64,000 bases of DNA from Rhodococcus rhodochrous (GCF_014854695.1 NZ_CP027557.1:4092001-4156000); one strand, 5' to 3'; numbered from the stretch's first letter, positions 43,787-52,134 are shown. Made by a program: numbers and translations. The notes: generated from the letters alone by a model not told the origin.

Positions 43787-44980
43787 TCACTCTAACCGTG
43801 CCCGCACATGGATCCCGCCGGCACAGGTGACCGCGAGGATGCCCGCGGCGACCGCCACGAGATATCCGGTGCCGGCGTCGGTCCGGTCGATGACCTGTCC
43901 CACCAGCGCCGACCCCCCGGCGACACCGACGCCGAGACCCGCAACCGTCCACGTGATGCTCTCGGTGAGCCGGTCGGGCGGCACGATCTGCTGCGTCAGC
44001 GACGTCGCCACGATCATGATGGGCGAGATCGCGCATCCGGCAACGAAGTACAGCACCGTGAGCATCGGCACCGAACCGGCGAGCAGCAACGGGCACAGCA
44101 GGACGGCGAGAATGCCGGTGGCGGCGAACAACTGGCGGGTCGGAGCACTCGATCCCACCCGGCTACCGAAGATCAGGCCGCTCATCGCCGAACCCGTCGC
44201 GAACAGTGCGAGCGCGAAGGTGGCCGATCCCGGAGAGTTCTGTTCGGCCGTGAACGCGACGGCCGCGACATCGATCACCCCGAAGACCACACCCATCGCG
44301 ACCATCACCACGACGATCGACAGGAGGACGGGCATGCGCAGGATGTTCGTCCGCGCACGGTCGTCGGTGTGCGGTTGCACGGGAGGCTCCGTGCTGCGCA
44401 GCGCCGCGAGGGCGAGGGTCCCGACGAGCAGCAGGACCGCGCCGAGCAGCGGGCCGGCCTCGGGGAAGACCGCCACGCTCAGGCCCACCGACAGGACGGG
44501 GCCGACGATGAAGCACACCTCGTCGACCACCGCTTCGAGCGCGAAGGCGGTGCGCAGTCGTGGAGTGCCGCCGTAGAGCTGCGTCCACCGCGCCCGCACC
44601 ATCGCGCCGATCGTGGGCATGAGTCCTGCCGGGATCCCGCAGACGAACAGCCATATCGTGGGCACCTCGAACCGGACGCCGGCGAGCATCGCGAGGGTGG
44701 CGACCGCACTGACGGCCGCGGCCGTGGGCAGGACCCGTCGCTGGCCGTACCGGTCGACCGCGCGGGAGACGATCGGGGTGAGCACGGCGTACGACAGCGC
44801 GAACACCGCGGACAGTGCGCCGCCGACCGCGTAGTTCCCCTCGAGCTGGGAGAACATCGTGACGATGCCGATCCCGACCATCGCGATCGGCAGGCGCGCC
44901 ACGAATCCCGCCAGGCAGAACGCGGCTGCACCCGGCGCTGCGAACAACTCGCGGTACGAGCCGCCCTTCTCTCCTGTCAC
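43787..44980 (-). CDS. MFS transporter
   Basis: 397 residues from GTG 44980 with a gagaag ribosome site. About twelve helices are visible. The loop 2-3 motif typical of MFS reads SRAVDRYGQRRVLPTAAA (RxxDRxGxRR). The second half opens with helix ILRMPVLLSIVVVMVAMGVVFGV. No binding-site residue tells the substrate; sequence style fits a drug or metabolite efflux pump. The long upstream frame to 45214 is not part of it; it is antisense to the start of the tocopherol-cyclase-like gene. It lies just upstream of the hydrolase-mshA operon on the same strand. Confidence 0.85.
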   Translation of the reverse strand: MTGEKGGSYRELFAAPGAAAFCLAGFVARLPIAMVGIGIVTMFSQLEGNYAVGGALSAVFALSYAVLTPIVSRAVDRYGQRRVLPTAAAVSAVATLAMLAGVRFEVPTIWLFVCGIPAGLMPTIGAMVRARWTQLYGGTPRLRTAFALEAVVDEVCFIVGPVLSVGLSVAVFPEAGPLLGAVLLLVGTLALAALRSTEPPVQPHTDDRARTNILRMPVLLSIVVVMVAMGVVFGVIDVAAVAFTAEQNSPGSATFALALFATGSAMSGLIFGSRVGSSAPTRQLFAATGILAVLLCPLLLAGSVPMLTVLYFVAGCAISPIMIVATSLTQQIVPPDRLTESITWTVAGLGVGVAGGSALVGQVIDRTDAGTGYLVAVAAGILAVTCAGGIHVRARLE

Positions 44981-45165
44981 GTACTTCTCGCGTTCTCTTC
45001 GGTCCGATCCGGTCCGGTCAACGTTATGGCCGACCGACCACGCGAGGTGCAGGTACCTCCCGGCCTCCGGACGTCGCCGCCCGATTCCGCACGTTCCGTG
45101 ACGGGAACGGCCATGCTGGGTACATCCGGGGAACGGACAGGACGGATCTACGGAACGGAGCGGGC

Positions 45166-46260
45166 ATGGCGGTGCACGAACGACACGGGCGGCTCTCACC
45201 GAAGGAACTCTCACCGAGGAGTCTGTGGACCCGTTACCGCGCGTCGGGAGCGGATCTGCCCTTCGGGAATCCGCTCGCCGCGCACGGCGTCGCGATGGAG
45301 GGTTACTTCTGGCGCTTCACCCAGCCCGGAACCGGCCGCGTCGTCATCGCCCTGTGCGGGGTCAACCGTGCGGACGACTCGGGAGGGCCCGGCTCGCACT
45401 GGGCGACCCTCGGCCTGGCCGCCCATCCCGGGGGTTTCCTGCGCACCGCCGCGCATCCGGTGGCCGCTGCCGATCCCGATCGGCTCGGCGCGTCGGCCGG
45501 CGACGTCTTCTGCGGCGACAGCGAACGCGTGTGGATGGATCTCGGCGACGACGCCCGTCTCGACATCCGGTTGTCGGATCTGCGGTCCTGGCCGCGACGC
45601 CGCTTCGGCGCGTCGAGTGTGTTCCATTCCGTCCCCGGCCTCAACCAGTACTGGCATTCCTGGCTGCTCGGCGGCCGGGTGGAAGGGCACGCGATTCTCG
45701 GCGACGAGAAGTGGGATCTGACCGGAGCCCAGGTCTACGGCGAGAAGAACTGGGGCAAGGGCGGTTTCCCCGAGTCGTGGTGGTGGGGTCAGGCACAGGG
45801 ATTCGCCGACCTGCAGGCGTGTGTGGCGTTCGCCGGCGGGCAGGTGCATTCGGGTCCACTGCGCACGGAGGTCACGGCGGTCGTCGTCGCACTACCGGAC
45901 GGGCGCATCGTGCGGCTGGGCAATCCCGTCACATCCCCGGTCCGGGCGACGGTCACCGACGAGAGCTGGAACCTGCGTGGTCGCAATGCCCGTTGGAGCG
46001 TGGAGATCTCGGGAAGCTCACCCCTCGGAGCGGCGCACGTCCTGCCGGTCCCCCTGCCCGCGGAACGACGGAACGTCGCCGGTTCGATCGAGCATCTCGG
46101 CGGTCGCATGACCGTGACGGTCCACGAACGCGGGAAACTGGTGTGGGCCGACGAATCGCACTCGGCCGCACTCGAACACGGCGGGCTGGACCGGGCCCGG
46201 GCGGAACTCGACCGGCGGGGCGCCGCTGCGGATGCGACGGACGCCCCACCGAGCGTGTGA
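45166..46260 (+). CDS. Tocopherol-cyclase-like lipocalin-fold protein
   Basis: 364 residues. The hallmark is QVYGEKNWGKGGFPESWWWGQAQ at residues about 188-210, the EKNWG..FP..WWW motif of the tocopherol cyclase (VTE1) family; GLNQYWHSWLLGGRVEGHA precedes it, as in that family. Actinobacteria do not make tocopherol, so it must act on another prenylated or lipid molecule, or simply bind one. No signal peptide is evident. It is divergent from the MFS transporter and converges with the ROK regulator. A second protein of probably similar fold, DUF2804, lies 3.2 kb away. Confidence 0.75.
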   Translation: MAVHERHGRLSPKELSPRSLWTRYRASGADLPFGNPLAAHGVAMEGYFWRFTQPGTGRVVIALCGVNRADDSGGPGSHWATLGLAAHPGGFLRTAAHPVAAADPDRLGASAGDVFCGDSERVWMDLGDDARLDIRLSDLRSWPRRRFGASSVFHSVPGLNQYWHSWLLGGRVEGHAILGDEKWDLTGAQVYGEKNWGKGGFPESWWWGQAQGFADLQACVAFAGGQVHSGPLRTEVTAVVVALPDGRIVRLGNPVTSPVRATVTDESWNLRGRNARWSVEISGSSPLGAAHVLPVPLPAERRNVAGSIEHLGGRMTVTVHERGKLVWADESHSAALEHGGLDRARAELDRRGAAADATDAPPSV

Positions 46261-46275
46261 ATCCGACGGGATCGC

Positions 46276-47601
46276 TCAGAGTTCGGTGCGCTTCATCGCC
46301 GCGATGGGATCCGAGAACAACGAGCTGAGCGAGACGACACCCGCAGCGTGGGCCTGCACCCGGTTGCCGAAGCCGGTGATGCGGATGTCCTTGCGCGGCA
46401 GGGTGGTCGACGCGGCGAACGCGCGGGCGACGTGCGGAACCGCGGCCGGGTACTCGGTGAAGGCCTGTCCGCCGAGAATCACGCGGTCGGGATTGAACAG
46501 GTCGCGCAGCATTCCGACGGTGCGGCCGAGCACGGTGGCCCGCTCGACGAGCAGACCGTGAGCGACCTCGGAACCGTCCCGCGCGAGGCGGTAGAGCGAC
46601 TGAATGGTGTCGTCGCCGTCGGCGAAGATGCCCTCGGCCACCGCGCGCTGCACGACCGCCCGATCGCTCACCGTCGCTTCGAGGCAACCCGTGCCACCGC
46701 ACGAGCACCGGGCCGACGAACCGGTGGGGAAATGCGTCACCGAACCCGGACCGCCGGCAGGGGTGTGCACCTTGCCGTCGAAAGTGATTGCCACACCGGC
46801 CGTCTCCCGAACGTAGAAGTACAGGCCGGTGCCCTTGGCCTCGGGGGCGTCGCGATCGGGAGTGAGGAGCAGCTCGGAGGCGGCCATCGCCTCGACGTGC
46901 GCGGCCACCGAGACCGGAAGCCCCATACCGCCACCGACGATCGCGCCGACACGGGCGTCGACCCAGCCGAGTCGCGGGTGCGTCACGACGGCGGTGTTCG
47001 AGTCCACCCGTCCGCCGAGTGCGACGCCGACCCACAACGGGGTGCGGCGGTGCCACCGTCCGGCAAAGGCCTTGGCGCTCGCGGTGATCGACGCGAGCGC
47101 GGCGTCCTGGTCGCCGGTGGGCGTGGGGACCTCGACGGCGCCGATGATGCGACCGCGCAGGTCACTGGCGACGATACCGGTGGTGACGGCACCGATGTGG
47201 ATGCCGACCGTCAGGTACCGCTCGTGGTCGACCTCGACGGGAACACGCGGCCGGCCGACGGCGCCGGGTTCGGTCAGGTCGGCGCGCTCACGCAGCAGAC
47301 CTGCCGAGAGCAGGGCCGACACCTGGCGGTTGACGGTGGCGATGCTCGCCCCGGTGACCTTCGCGATCACGTCGCGCGAGACGGGGCCGCGATTGGCGGC
47401 GACACGGAAGACCGACGCCCCGGTGCCGTCGGCGATACGCAGGTCCGGCGGAACGATCCTGACCGGGCTCGACACACGGGAGGTGCGGGGACGGACGACC
47501 GTCGCACGCGTGGATCCACGGACGGCGGAACCGGTGGCGCGACGAGGCGCGGACGACCGCGAGGGAAGGGAAACGGACGGCGAGAGAGTGGGAACCGACA
47601 C
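46276..47601 (-). CDS. ROK-family transcriptional regulator (Rv0485-like)
   Basis: 441 residues from GTG 47601, with aagga about eight bases before it. An N-terminal basic tail of 50 residues is followed by a winged HTH (VFRVAANRGPVSRDVIAKVTGASIATVNRQVSALLSAGLLRE) and a ROK sugar-kinase-like domain with the zinc motif CSCGGTGCLEA. The kinase catalytic Asp region reads LGGRVDSNTAVVTHP, so activity is doubtful and the domain probably only senses. Rv0485 in M. tuberculosis is reported to control a PE/PPE pair; here no such genes are near. A Cys-rich mini-ORF precedes it. Confidence 0.87.
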   Translation of the reverse strand: MSVPTLSPSVSLPSRSSAPRRATGSAVRGSTRATVVRPRTSRVSSPVRIVPPDLRIADGTGASVFRVAANRGPVSRDVIAKVTGASIATVNRQVSALLSAGLLRERADLTEPGAVGRPRVPVEVDHERYLTVGIHIGAVTTGIVASDLRGRIIGAVEVPTPTGDQDAALASITASAKAFAGRWHRRTPLWVGVALGGRVDSNTAVVTHPRLGWVDARVGAIVGGGMGLPVSVAAHVEAMAASELLLTPDRDAPEAKGTGLYFYVRETAGVAITFDGKVHTPAGGPGSVTHFPTGSSARCSCGGTGCLEATVSDRAVVQRAVAEGIFADGDDTIQSLYRLARDGSEVAHGLLVERATVLGRTVGMLRDLFNPDRVILGGQAFTEYPAAVPHVARAFAASTTLPRKDIRITGFGNRVQAHAAGVVSLSSLFSDPIAAMKRTEL

Positions 47602-47727
47602 GGCGCTGATCCTTGGCTGCTGATCCGGACGTGATGACCGGAGAACGGGCGGGAGACGATCGACGCACCGAGACCCGACGTGGAGAACACGATCGGAGAC
47701 GGACCCGCACGACGAGGGCGGGATCGG

Positions 47728-47746
47728 TGCGGAGTTACTTTCCGCA
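47728..47746 (-). promoter_or_regulatory. Hairpin overlapping the end of the polycysteine mini-ORF
   Basis: In the transcript, TGCGGA and TCCGCA pair around a seven-base loop that contains the stop codon. The 5' arm is made of the last Cys codon and the Gly codon of the mini-ORF. A ribosome paused on the cysteine codons would cover this arm, which is the geometry of an attenuator. Confidence 0.5.
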
Positions 47747-47842
47747 GCAGCGACAACAGAGTTCGCGCGCCAGAGGCAGCCGTGATCCCAGCGCGGCGGT
47801 CACATAGGTGACCCGCGGTGCGGAGGTGTGGCCGACTGACAT
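47735..47842 (-). CDS. Leaderless 35-residue mini-ORF ending in CCRCC (candidate Cys attenuator)
   Basis: ATG 47842 to TAA 47735. The peptide begins MSVGHTSAPR and ends LARELCCRCCGK: four cysteine codons in five. A -10 TAGTTT (47855-47850) ends seven bases before the ATG, and TTGGAC sits 18 bases further up, so the transcript should start at the ATG itself. Leaderless polycysteine mini-ORFs of this type regulate downstream genes by cysteine-dependent ribosome stalling in mycobacteria. Here the next gene is the ROK regulator, 133 bases on; mycothiol gene mshA is further downstream on the same strand. The peptide itself probably has no function. Confidence 0.65.
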   Translation of the reverse strand: MSVGHTSAPRVTYVTAALGSRLPLARELCCRCCGK

Positions 47843-47849
47843 GTCGATC

Positions 47850-47879
47850 AAACTATCGCCCGAACCGCGTCGTGTCCAA
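47850..47879 (-). promoter_or_regulatory. Promoter of the polycysteine mini-ORF
   Basis: On the minus strand TTGGAC (47879-47874), an 18-base spacer and TAGTTT (47855-47850) are followed by seven bases and the ATG. It lies between the stop of the TetR gene and the mini-ORF. Confidence 0.55.
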
Positions 47880-47882
47880 TCC

Positions 47883-48560
47883 TCACCGATCCGGTGGGAA
47901 ACCTTCCTGCACGTCCCCGCGTGCGTGCGCGGTCTCCGCCGACACCGGGGCGAGCAGCAACGCCTCCCACGCGTCGACGAGCGCCGCGAGTTCTGCCGTG
48001 GTGGGTGATTCGCCTGCACGGTGACACCGCGCCAGCGCACCGACGGTGCCGGAGTAGACCAGCCGCAGACGCTGCCCGGCGATGTCGTCGGGCAACGGCC
48101 CGAGGAGGGTCCGTAGCGCGGTGTCGGACCGGCGGCCGCTCTCGGTTCCCGTCGGTCCGGTGACGCGGAAGCACTCGGCGAACCGGTCGTGGTTCGACAG
48201 CCGGTCGAGGAAGGCGACGTAGTGGTTGTTGCGGCCGAGCGTGCCGGCCAGGGGGCGGATGATCACCCACAGCAGGTCGCGTACCGAGAGAGTCTCCCGC
48301 GTCCGCAGCATCTCGGCGAGGAGCGCTTCCCGTTGGGAGTTCAGGGCGGGCAACCGGTGGGAGAAGACCGCCTCGAGCAGCCCCTCCTTGGTGCCGAAGT
48401 AATAACCGACCACCGACGAGTTGTGCTGTCCGGCGGCCTTGCGGATGTCGGCGAGGGTGACCCCGTCGTATCCACGGCGGGCGAAGAGCCGCTCGGCGGC
48501 TTCGACGAGCCGGATCCGGGTCTGTTCGCCCGAACTGTATCGACCGCGGATGGTGGTCAT
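47883..48560 (-). CDS. TetR-family transcriptional regulator
   Basis: 225 residues. The HTH (about residues 14-60) reads RIRLVEAAERLFARRGYDGVTLADIRKAAGQHNSSVVGYYFGTKEGLLEAVF, a standard TetR N-domain. The C-terminal ligand domain is helical and not recognisable. It is divergent from the SDR gene at 48643, with 82 bases between, and that enzyme is its most likely target. An 8-bp inverted repeat (GCCGCACG ... CGTGCGGC) in the gap may be the operator. Downstream on the same strand lies the polycysteine mini-ORF with its own promoter. Confidence 0.9.
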   Translation of the reverse strand: MTTIRGRYSSGEQTRIRLVEAAERLFARRGYDGVTLADIRKAAGQHNSSVVGYYFGTKEGLLEAVFSHRLPALNSQREALLAEMLRTRETLSVRDLLWVIIRPLAGTLGRNNHYVAFLDRLSNHDRFAECFRVTGPTGTESGRRSDTALRTLLGPLPDDIAGQRLRLVYSGTVGALARCHRAGESPTTAELAALVDAWEALLLAPVSAETAHARGDVQEGFPPDR

Positions 48561-48573
48561 ACGCCGCAGGGTA

Positions 48574-48611
48574 GCCGCACGGAGAGGACTTCGCAGGCCG
48601 GGACGTGCGGC
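48574..48611. promoter_or_regulatory. Possible TetR operator and leaderless SDR promoter
   Basis: GCCGCACG (48574-48581) and CGTGCGGC (48604-48611) are perfect inverted arms 22 bases apart, longer than most TetR sites. Downstream, TACGAT (48631-48636) ends six bases before the SDR start codon, which suggests a leaderless transcript. The operator assignment is weak. Confidence 0.35.
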
Positions 48612-48642
48612 GGCATCCGGTGCCCGACACTACGATTGCCCC

Positions 48643-49392
48643 ATGAGTATCTCTCCCGATTCCCGCGTCGCCGTCGTCACCGGAGCTTCCTCCGGAATCG
48701 GCGAGGCGACCGCCCGCACGCTTGCCGCACAGGGCTTCCACGTCGTGGTGGGCGCACGCCGACTCGACCGCCTGCAGAAGCTCGCCGACGAGATCGGCGG
48801 TACCGCGCTCGAGCTCGACGTCACCGACGAGGATTCGGTCGAGGCCTTCACCACGGTGCTGCCGCGGGTCGACGTGCTGGTCAACAATGCCGGTGGCGCC
48901 AAGGGCCTCGCGCCCGTGGCCGAGGCCGTCGAGGACGACTGGCGCTGGATGTGGGAGACCAACGTCATCGGCACCATGCGCATCACCAAGGCGCTCATCC
49001 CCAAGCTCATCGCCTCGGGCGACGGCCTGATCGTCACCATCACCTCGGTCGCGGCCTTCGAGGCCTACGACAACGGCGCCGGTTACACCTCGGCCAAGCA
49101 CGCGCAGGCCGTGCTGCACCGCACACTGCGCGGCGAACTGCTCGGCCGGCCGGTCCGTCTCACCGAGATCGCGCCGGGCGCGGTCGAGACCGAGTTCTCG
49201 CTGGTGCGCTTCGAGGGCGACAAGGATCGGGCCGACAAGGTGTACGAGGGCATCACCCCGCTGGTCGCCCAGGACATCGCCGACATCATCGGCTTCGTCG
49301 CGTCGCGTCCGTCGCATGTCAACCTCGACCAGATCATCGTCAAGCCGCGCGATCAGGCCAATGCCGGCCGGTTCCACCGCGTCACCGACTGA
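48643..49392 (+). CDS. Short-chain dehydrogenase/reductase (Rv0484c-like)
   Basis: 249 residues. Classical SDR motifs are complete: cofactor TGASSGIGEATA (residues 14-25), NNAGG, and the catalytic Ser-Tyr-Lys in ITSVAAFEAYDNGAGYTSAKHA. ARRLDRL after strand 2 favours NADP. It resembles the E. coli YdfG/3-hydroxy acid dehydrogenase group by sequence style, so a small hydroxy acid is a possible substrate. It is divergent from TetR, which probably controls it, and followed by a strong hairpin. The upstream frame from 48421 is not used; ATG 48643 follows a -10 element directly. Confidence 0.9.
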   Translation: MSISPDSRVAVVTGASSGIGEATARTLAAQGFHVVVGARRLDRLQKLADEIGGTALELDVTDEDSVEAFTTVLPRVDVLVNNAGGAKGLAPVAEAVEDDWRWMWETNVIGTMRITKALIPKLIASGDGLIVTITSVAAFEAYDNGAGYTSAKHAQAVLHRTLRGELLGRPVRLTEIAPGAVETEFSLVRFEGDKDRADKVYEGITPLVAQDIADIIGFVASRPSHVNLDQIIVKPRDQANAGRFHRVTD

Positions 49393-49400
49393 CCGACCGC

Positions 49401-49436
49401 GGTGGTGGGCGCGGCGAGGCGGTCGCGCCCACCACC
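49401..49436 (+). terminator. Hairpin downstream of the SDR gene
   Basis: Perfect 13-bp arms, GGTGGTGGGCGCG (49401-49413) and its complement (49424-49436), around a ten-base loop, nine bases after the SDR stop codon. There is no T tract. Confidence 0.7.
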
Positions 49437-49455
49437 GTCGGTACTGTCACGGGAT

Positions 49456-50490
49456 ATGCGCCAACGACGCCTCGCGCCCGGACCGTTGCTCGACGACGAC
49501 GGGAGGCTCGCCGAAGCCGGCTGGAGCACCTCCGAGGTCCGCACCTACGACCGGCAGCGGGTCGCAGCGTCACGGTTCCGCATCAAGGAGTGGGACTACT
49601 ACTGCGTCCTGGCCGACAGCGAGGACGGACCGTTCGGGATCGCGCTGACCGTCGCCGACAACGGTTACGTCGGGCTCCTCGGAGTCAGCGTGCTCGACCT
49701 CGCGGGTCGCTCCGAGACCACCGAGAACGCCCTCGTCCCCTTCCCGCTCGGCCGGATGCGCCTGCCGCGCACCGCCGACGGCGGCGATGTCGTCGTCCAC
49801 CACGGCGGACTCCGCATCGAGTACCACCACGAAGGAACGGCCCGGCGGCTGGTCGTCGACCATCCCCGTTTCGGCGGCGGGCGCGGACTGTCCGGAGAAC
49901 TCGTGCTCACACAGCCGTCCGACGATCGGATGGTGATCGCGACACCCTTTCCCCGCGCACCGAAGGCCTTCTACTACAACCAGAAGATCAACTGCCTGCC
50001 CGCGCAGGGCACGGTCACCGTGGATGGGCGGGAGCTGGTCTTCGATCCCGCCACCGCCTTCGGGGTGTTCGACTGGGGTCGAGGGGTGTGGACCTACGAC
50101 AACACCTGGTACTGGGGGTCGGCCTCGGGGATCCACGAGGGTGTGCGATTCGGGTTCAACATCGGCCACGGCTTCGGCGACACCACCGCGGCGAGCGAGA
50201 ACATGCTCTTCCACGACGGTGTGGCGCACAAGCTCGACCGCGTGCACTTCCATCTGCCCCGCGGCACCTACGACGGGGCCCCGTGGCGGTTCACCAGCAA
50301 CGACGAGCGGTTCGAGATGGAGTTCGAACCGATTCTCGACCGCGCGGCCGACGTGAACGCCCTGCTCGTGCGGTCCACGCAGCACCAGGTCTTCGGACGG
50401 TTCACCGGCAGCGTCGTGCTCGACGACGGCACCCGGCTCGAGATCGAGAACCTGCTCGGCTTCGCGGAGGAGGTCCGCAACCGCTGGTGA
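49456..50490 (+). CDS. DUF2804 family protein
   Basis: 344 residues from ATG 49456 (MRQRRLAPGPLLDDDGRL), the usual DUF2804 start. Conserved blocks are RIKEWDYYCVLADSE, FYYNQKINCLPAQG, FDWGRGVWTYDNTWYWGSASG and the C-terminal QHQVFGRFTGSVVLDDG. The family is predicted to adopt a lipocalin-like barrel, in the same broad group as AttH/CrtC and tocopherol cyclase, but no enzyme activity is established to my knowledge. No signal peptide or membrane helix is seen. TACTGT ends eight bases before the ATG. It converges with murB, 16 bases away. Confidence 0.85.
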   Translation: MRQRRLAPGPLLDDDGRLAEAGWSTSEVRTYDRQRVAASRFRIKEWDYYCVLADSEDGPFGIALTVADNGYVGLLGVSVLDLAGRSETTENALVPFPLGRMRLPRTADGGDVVVHHGGLRIEYHHEGTARRLVVDHPRFGGGRGLSGELVLTQPSDDRMVIATPFPRAPKAFYYNQKINCLPAQGTVTVDGRELVFDPATAFGVFDWGRGVWTYDNTWYWGSASGIHEGVRFGFNIGHGFGDTTAASENMLFHDGVAHKLDRVHFHLPRGTYDGAPWRFTSNDERFEMEFEPILDRAADVNALLVRSTQHQVFGRFTGSVVLDDGTRLEIENLLGFAEEVRNRW

Positions 50491-50506
50491 CGGGCCGGGC
50501 CGTCCG

Positions 50507-51601
50507 TCAGATCACGCAGTTCACGGTGACGGGTTCGGGATGCAGCCGCACCCCGAAGGCGTCCTCGACGCCGTCGCGCACCGTCCGCGCCAGCGCCACG
50601 AGATCCGCGGCCGATGCCGCTCCCCTGTTGGTGAGCGCCAGCGTGTGCTTCGTCGACAACCGTGCCGGTGCGTCGGCGGCGGGGAAACCCTTCGCGAAAC
50701 CGGCCCGCTCGATGAGCCATCCGGCCGACAGCTTGGTGCCACCGTCCGCAGGGAACTGCGGGATGCGCACGTCCTCCCCCACCTTCGCCGCGATGGCCGC
50801 GAGCACCTGCGGCAACCGGTCGTCGGGGACGACGGGGTTCGTGAAGAACGATCCGGCGCTCCACGTGTCGTGGTCGTCGGCGTCGAGCACCATGCCTTTG
50901 CTGCGGCGGAGCGCGAGCACGTGCTCGCGGACCTGCGCCGCCGGCCGGCGTTCGCCCTCCTCCGCGCCCAGCGCGACCGCGAGCTCCCGGTATGCGAGGG
51001 GCGCGGACGAACCGTCGCTCCGCACGTCCAGTTCCACCTCGAGGACGACCGCCGCGTCGGTGTGCTTGAGGATGCTGGTCCGGTAGCCGAGACCGAGCGC
51101 CTCGGGGCCGACCCACGAGTCCTGTCCGGTTGCGCGGTCGAGCAGGCGGACGCGGCGCAGGATCGAGCCCACCTCGACGCCGTACGCCCCGACGTTCTGC
51201 ACCGGCGTCGCTCCCGCGGAGCCCGGGATGCCCGACAGGCATTCGAGTCCGCCGAGGCCGGCCTCCACGGTGGCCGCGACGACGGCGTCCCACCCGGCTC
51301 CCGCGTCCACCCGGACGTGGTCGTCGCGGAGGTCGACACCGGTGGTCGCGACACGCACCACGACGCCGTCGAAACCCTCGTCGCCGATGACGAGGTTGGA
51401 GCCGCCCGCGAGGAGCAGCAGCGGCACTTCCTGCTCGTCGAGCAGGCGCACGACCTCGATCAACGACGCGGTGGACGTGCATTCGACGAGATACCGGGCA
51501 GGGCCGCCGAGCCGGAGGGTCGTGAATTCCGACAGCGACACCTGCTCGGACACCGTGGCTCCCGTTTCGACGAGCCGGGCCCTGGTACGTGGATCAAGCA
51601 C
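50507..51601 (-). CDS. murB: UDP-N-acetylenolpyruvoylglucosamine reductase
   Basis: About 364 residues. MurB reduces UDP-GlcNAc-enolpyruvate to UDP-MurNAc with NADPH, using FAD, in peptidoglycan synthesis. The FAD-binding LLAGGSNLVIGDEGFDG, GLECLSGIPGSAGATPVQNVGAYG, SAGSFFTNPVV (catalytic serine) and the final PEPVTVNCVI (glutamate) are all present. The start is uncertain: I chose GTG 51601, which follows TACCGT by six bases as a leaderless start; a TTG two codons earlier is the other option. It is divergent from a DUF2505 gene in both this organism and M. tuberculosis (Rv0482-Rv0481c). Confidence 0.94.
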   Translation of the reverse strand: MLDPRTRARLVETGATVSEQVSLSEFTTLRLGGPARYLVECTSTASLIEVVRLLDEQEVPLLLLAGGSNLVIGDEGFDGVVVRVATTGVDLRDDHVRVDAGAGWDAVVAATVEAGLGGLECLSGIPGSAGATPVQNVGAYGVEVGSILRRVRLLDRATGQDSWVGPEALGLGYRTSILKHTDAAVVLEVELDVRSDGSSAPLAYRELAVALGAEEGERRPAAQVREHVLALRRSKGMVLDADDHDTWSAGSFFTNPVVPDDRLPQVLAAIAAKVGEDVRIPQFPADGGTKLSAGWLIERAGFAKGFPAADAPARLSTKHTLALTNRGAASAADLVALARTVRDGVEDAFGVRLHPEPVTVNCVI

Positions 51602-51607
51602 TAGCAA

Positions 51608-51617
51608 ACGGTAGCGT
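51608..51617. promoter_or_regulatory. Overlapping divergent -10 elements, murB and DUF2505
   Basis: In ACGGTAGCGT, the minus strand reads TACCGT (51613-51608), six bases before the murB GTG; the plus strand reads TAGCGT (51612-51617), seven bases before the DUF2505 ATG. Both fit TANNNT at leaderless spacing, and they share two base pairs, so the two promoters should exclude each other. Confidence 0.5.
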
Positions 51618-51624
51618 GCCCCGT

Positions 51625-52134
51625 ATGGGCAGCCCTATCGACCACACTGCGAACTACTCGTCCCCGCCTGCTGCGGTCCACGCGGCGTTCGTCGATCCGC
51701 AGTACTGGCAGACCCGGCTGCGTGAGGTCGGGGGCCCGGGCGCGGCGGTCGAACGCGCCGACACCGGCGACGGCACGATCGAACTCGACCTCCACCAGGC
51801 CATCCCGGCCGAGCACCTGCCGAGCATGGTCACGAGCCTCCGCCCGGGCGATCTCGTCATCCGGCGTCACGAATCGTGGGGCGCGTTCGCCGACGGTCGC
51901 GCCGAGGGCAGGTTCTCGGCCCACGTCGACGGTATGCCCGGCGAGGTCACCGGCGGGATGACACTCATCACCGACGGAGCGGGCTCGTCCGTCGTCATCG
52001 AGGGCACCGTCGAGGTGAAGATCCCGTTCCTCGGTTCCAAGATCGAGGGGATGATCGTCGAGCAGCTCGTCGAGCTCTTCGACGCGGAGCGCACCTTCAC
52101 CGAACAGTGGTTGAACGGGGCTCACTCGGCCTGA
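51625..52134 (+). CDS. DUF2505 protein A (Rv0481c-like)
   Basis: 169 residues from ATG 51625. START-like (SRPBCC) fold, judged from IDHTANYSSPPAAVHAAFVDPQYWQTRLREVG at the N-terminus and VEGTVEVKIPFLGSKIEGMIVEQL-like C-terminal helix (here VVIEGTVEVKIPF). The family binds hydrophobic ligands by analogy, but no function is known. A close relative follows 76 bases downstream (protein B, with HIPFVGGKLEELIL at the equivalent place), so the pair arose by tandem duplication. It is divergent from murB with overlapping -10 elements. Confidence 0.85.
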   Translation: MGSPIDHTANYSSPPAAVHAAFVDPQYWQTRLREVGGPGAAVERADTGDGTIELDLHQAIPAEHLPSMVTSLRPGDLVIRRHESWGAFADGRAEGRFSAHVDGMPGEVTGGMTLITDGAGSSVVIEGTVEVKIPFLGSKIEGMIVEQLVELFDAERTFTEQWLNGAHSA

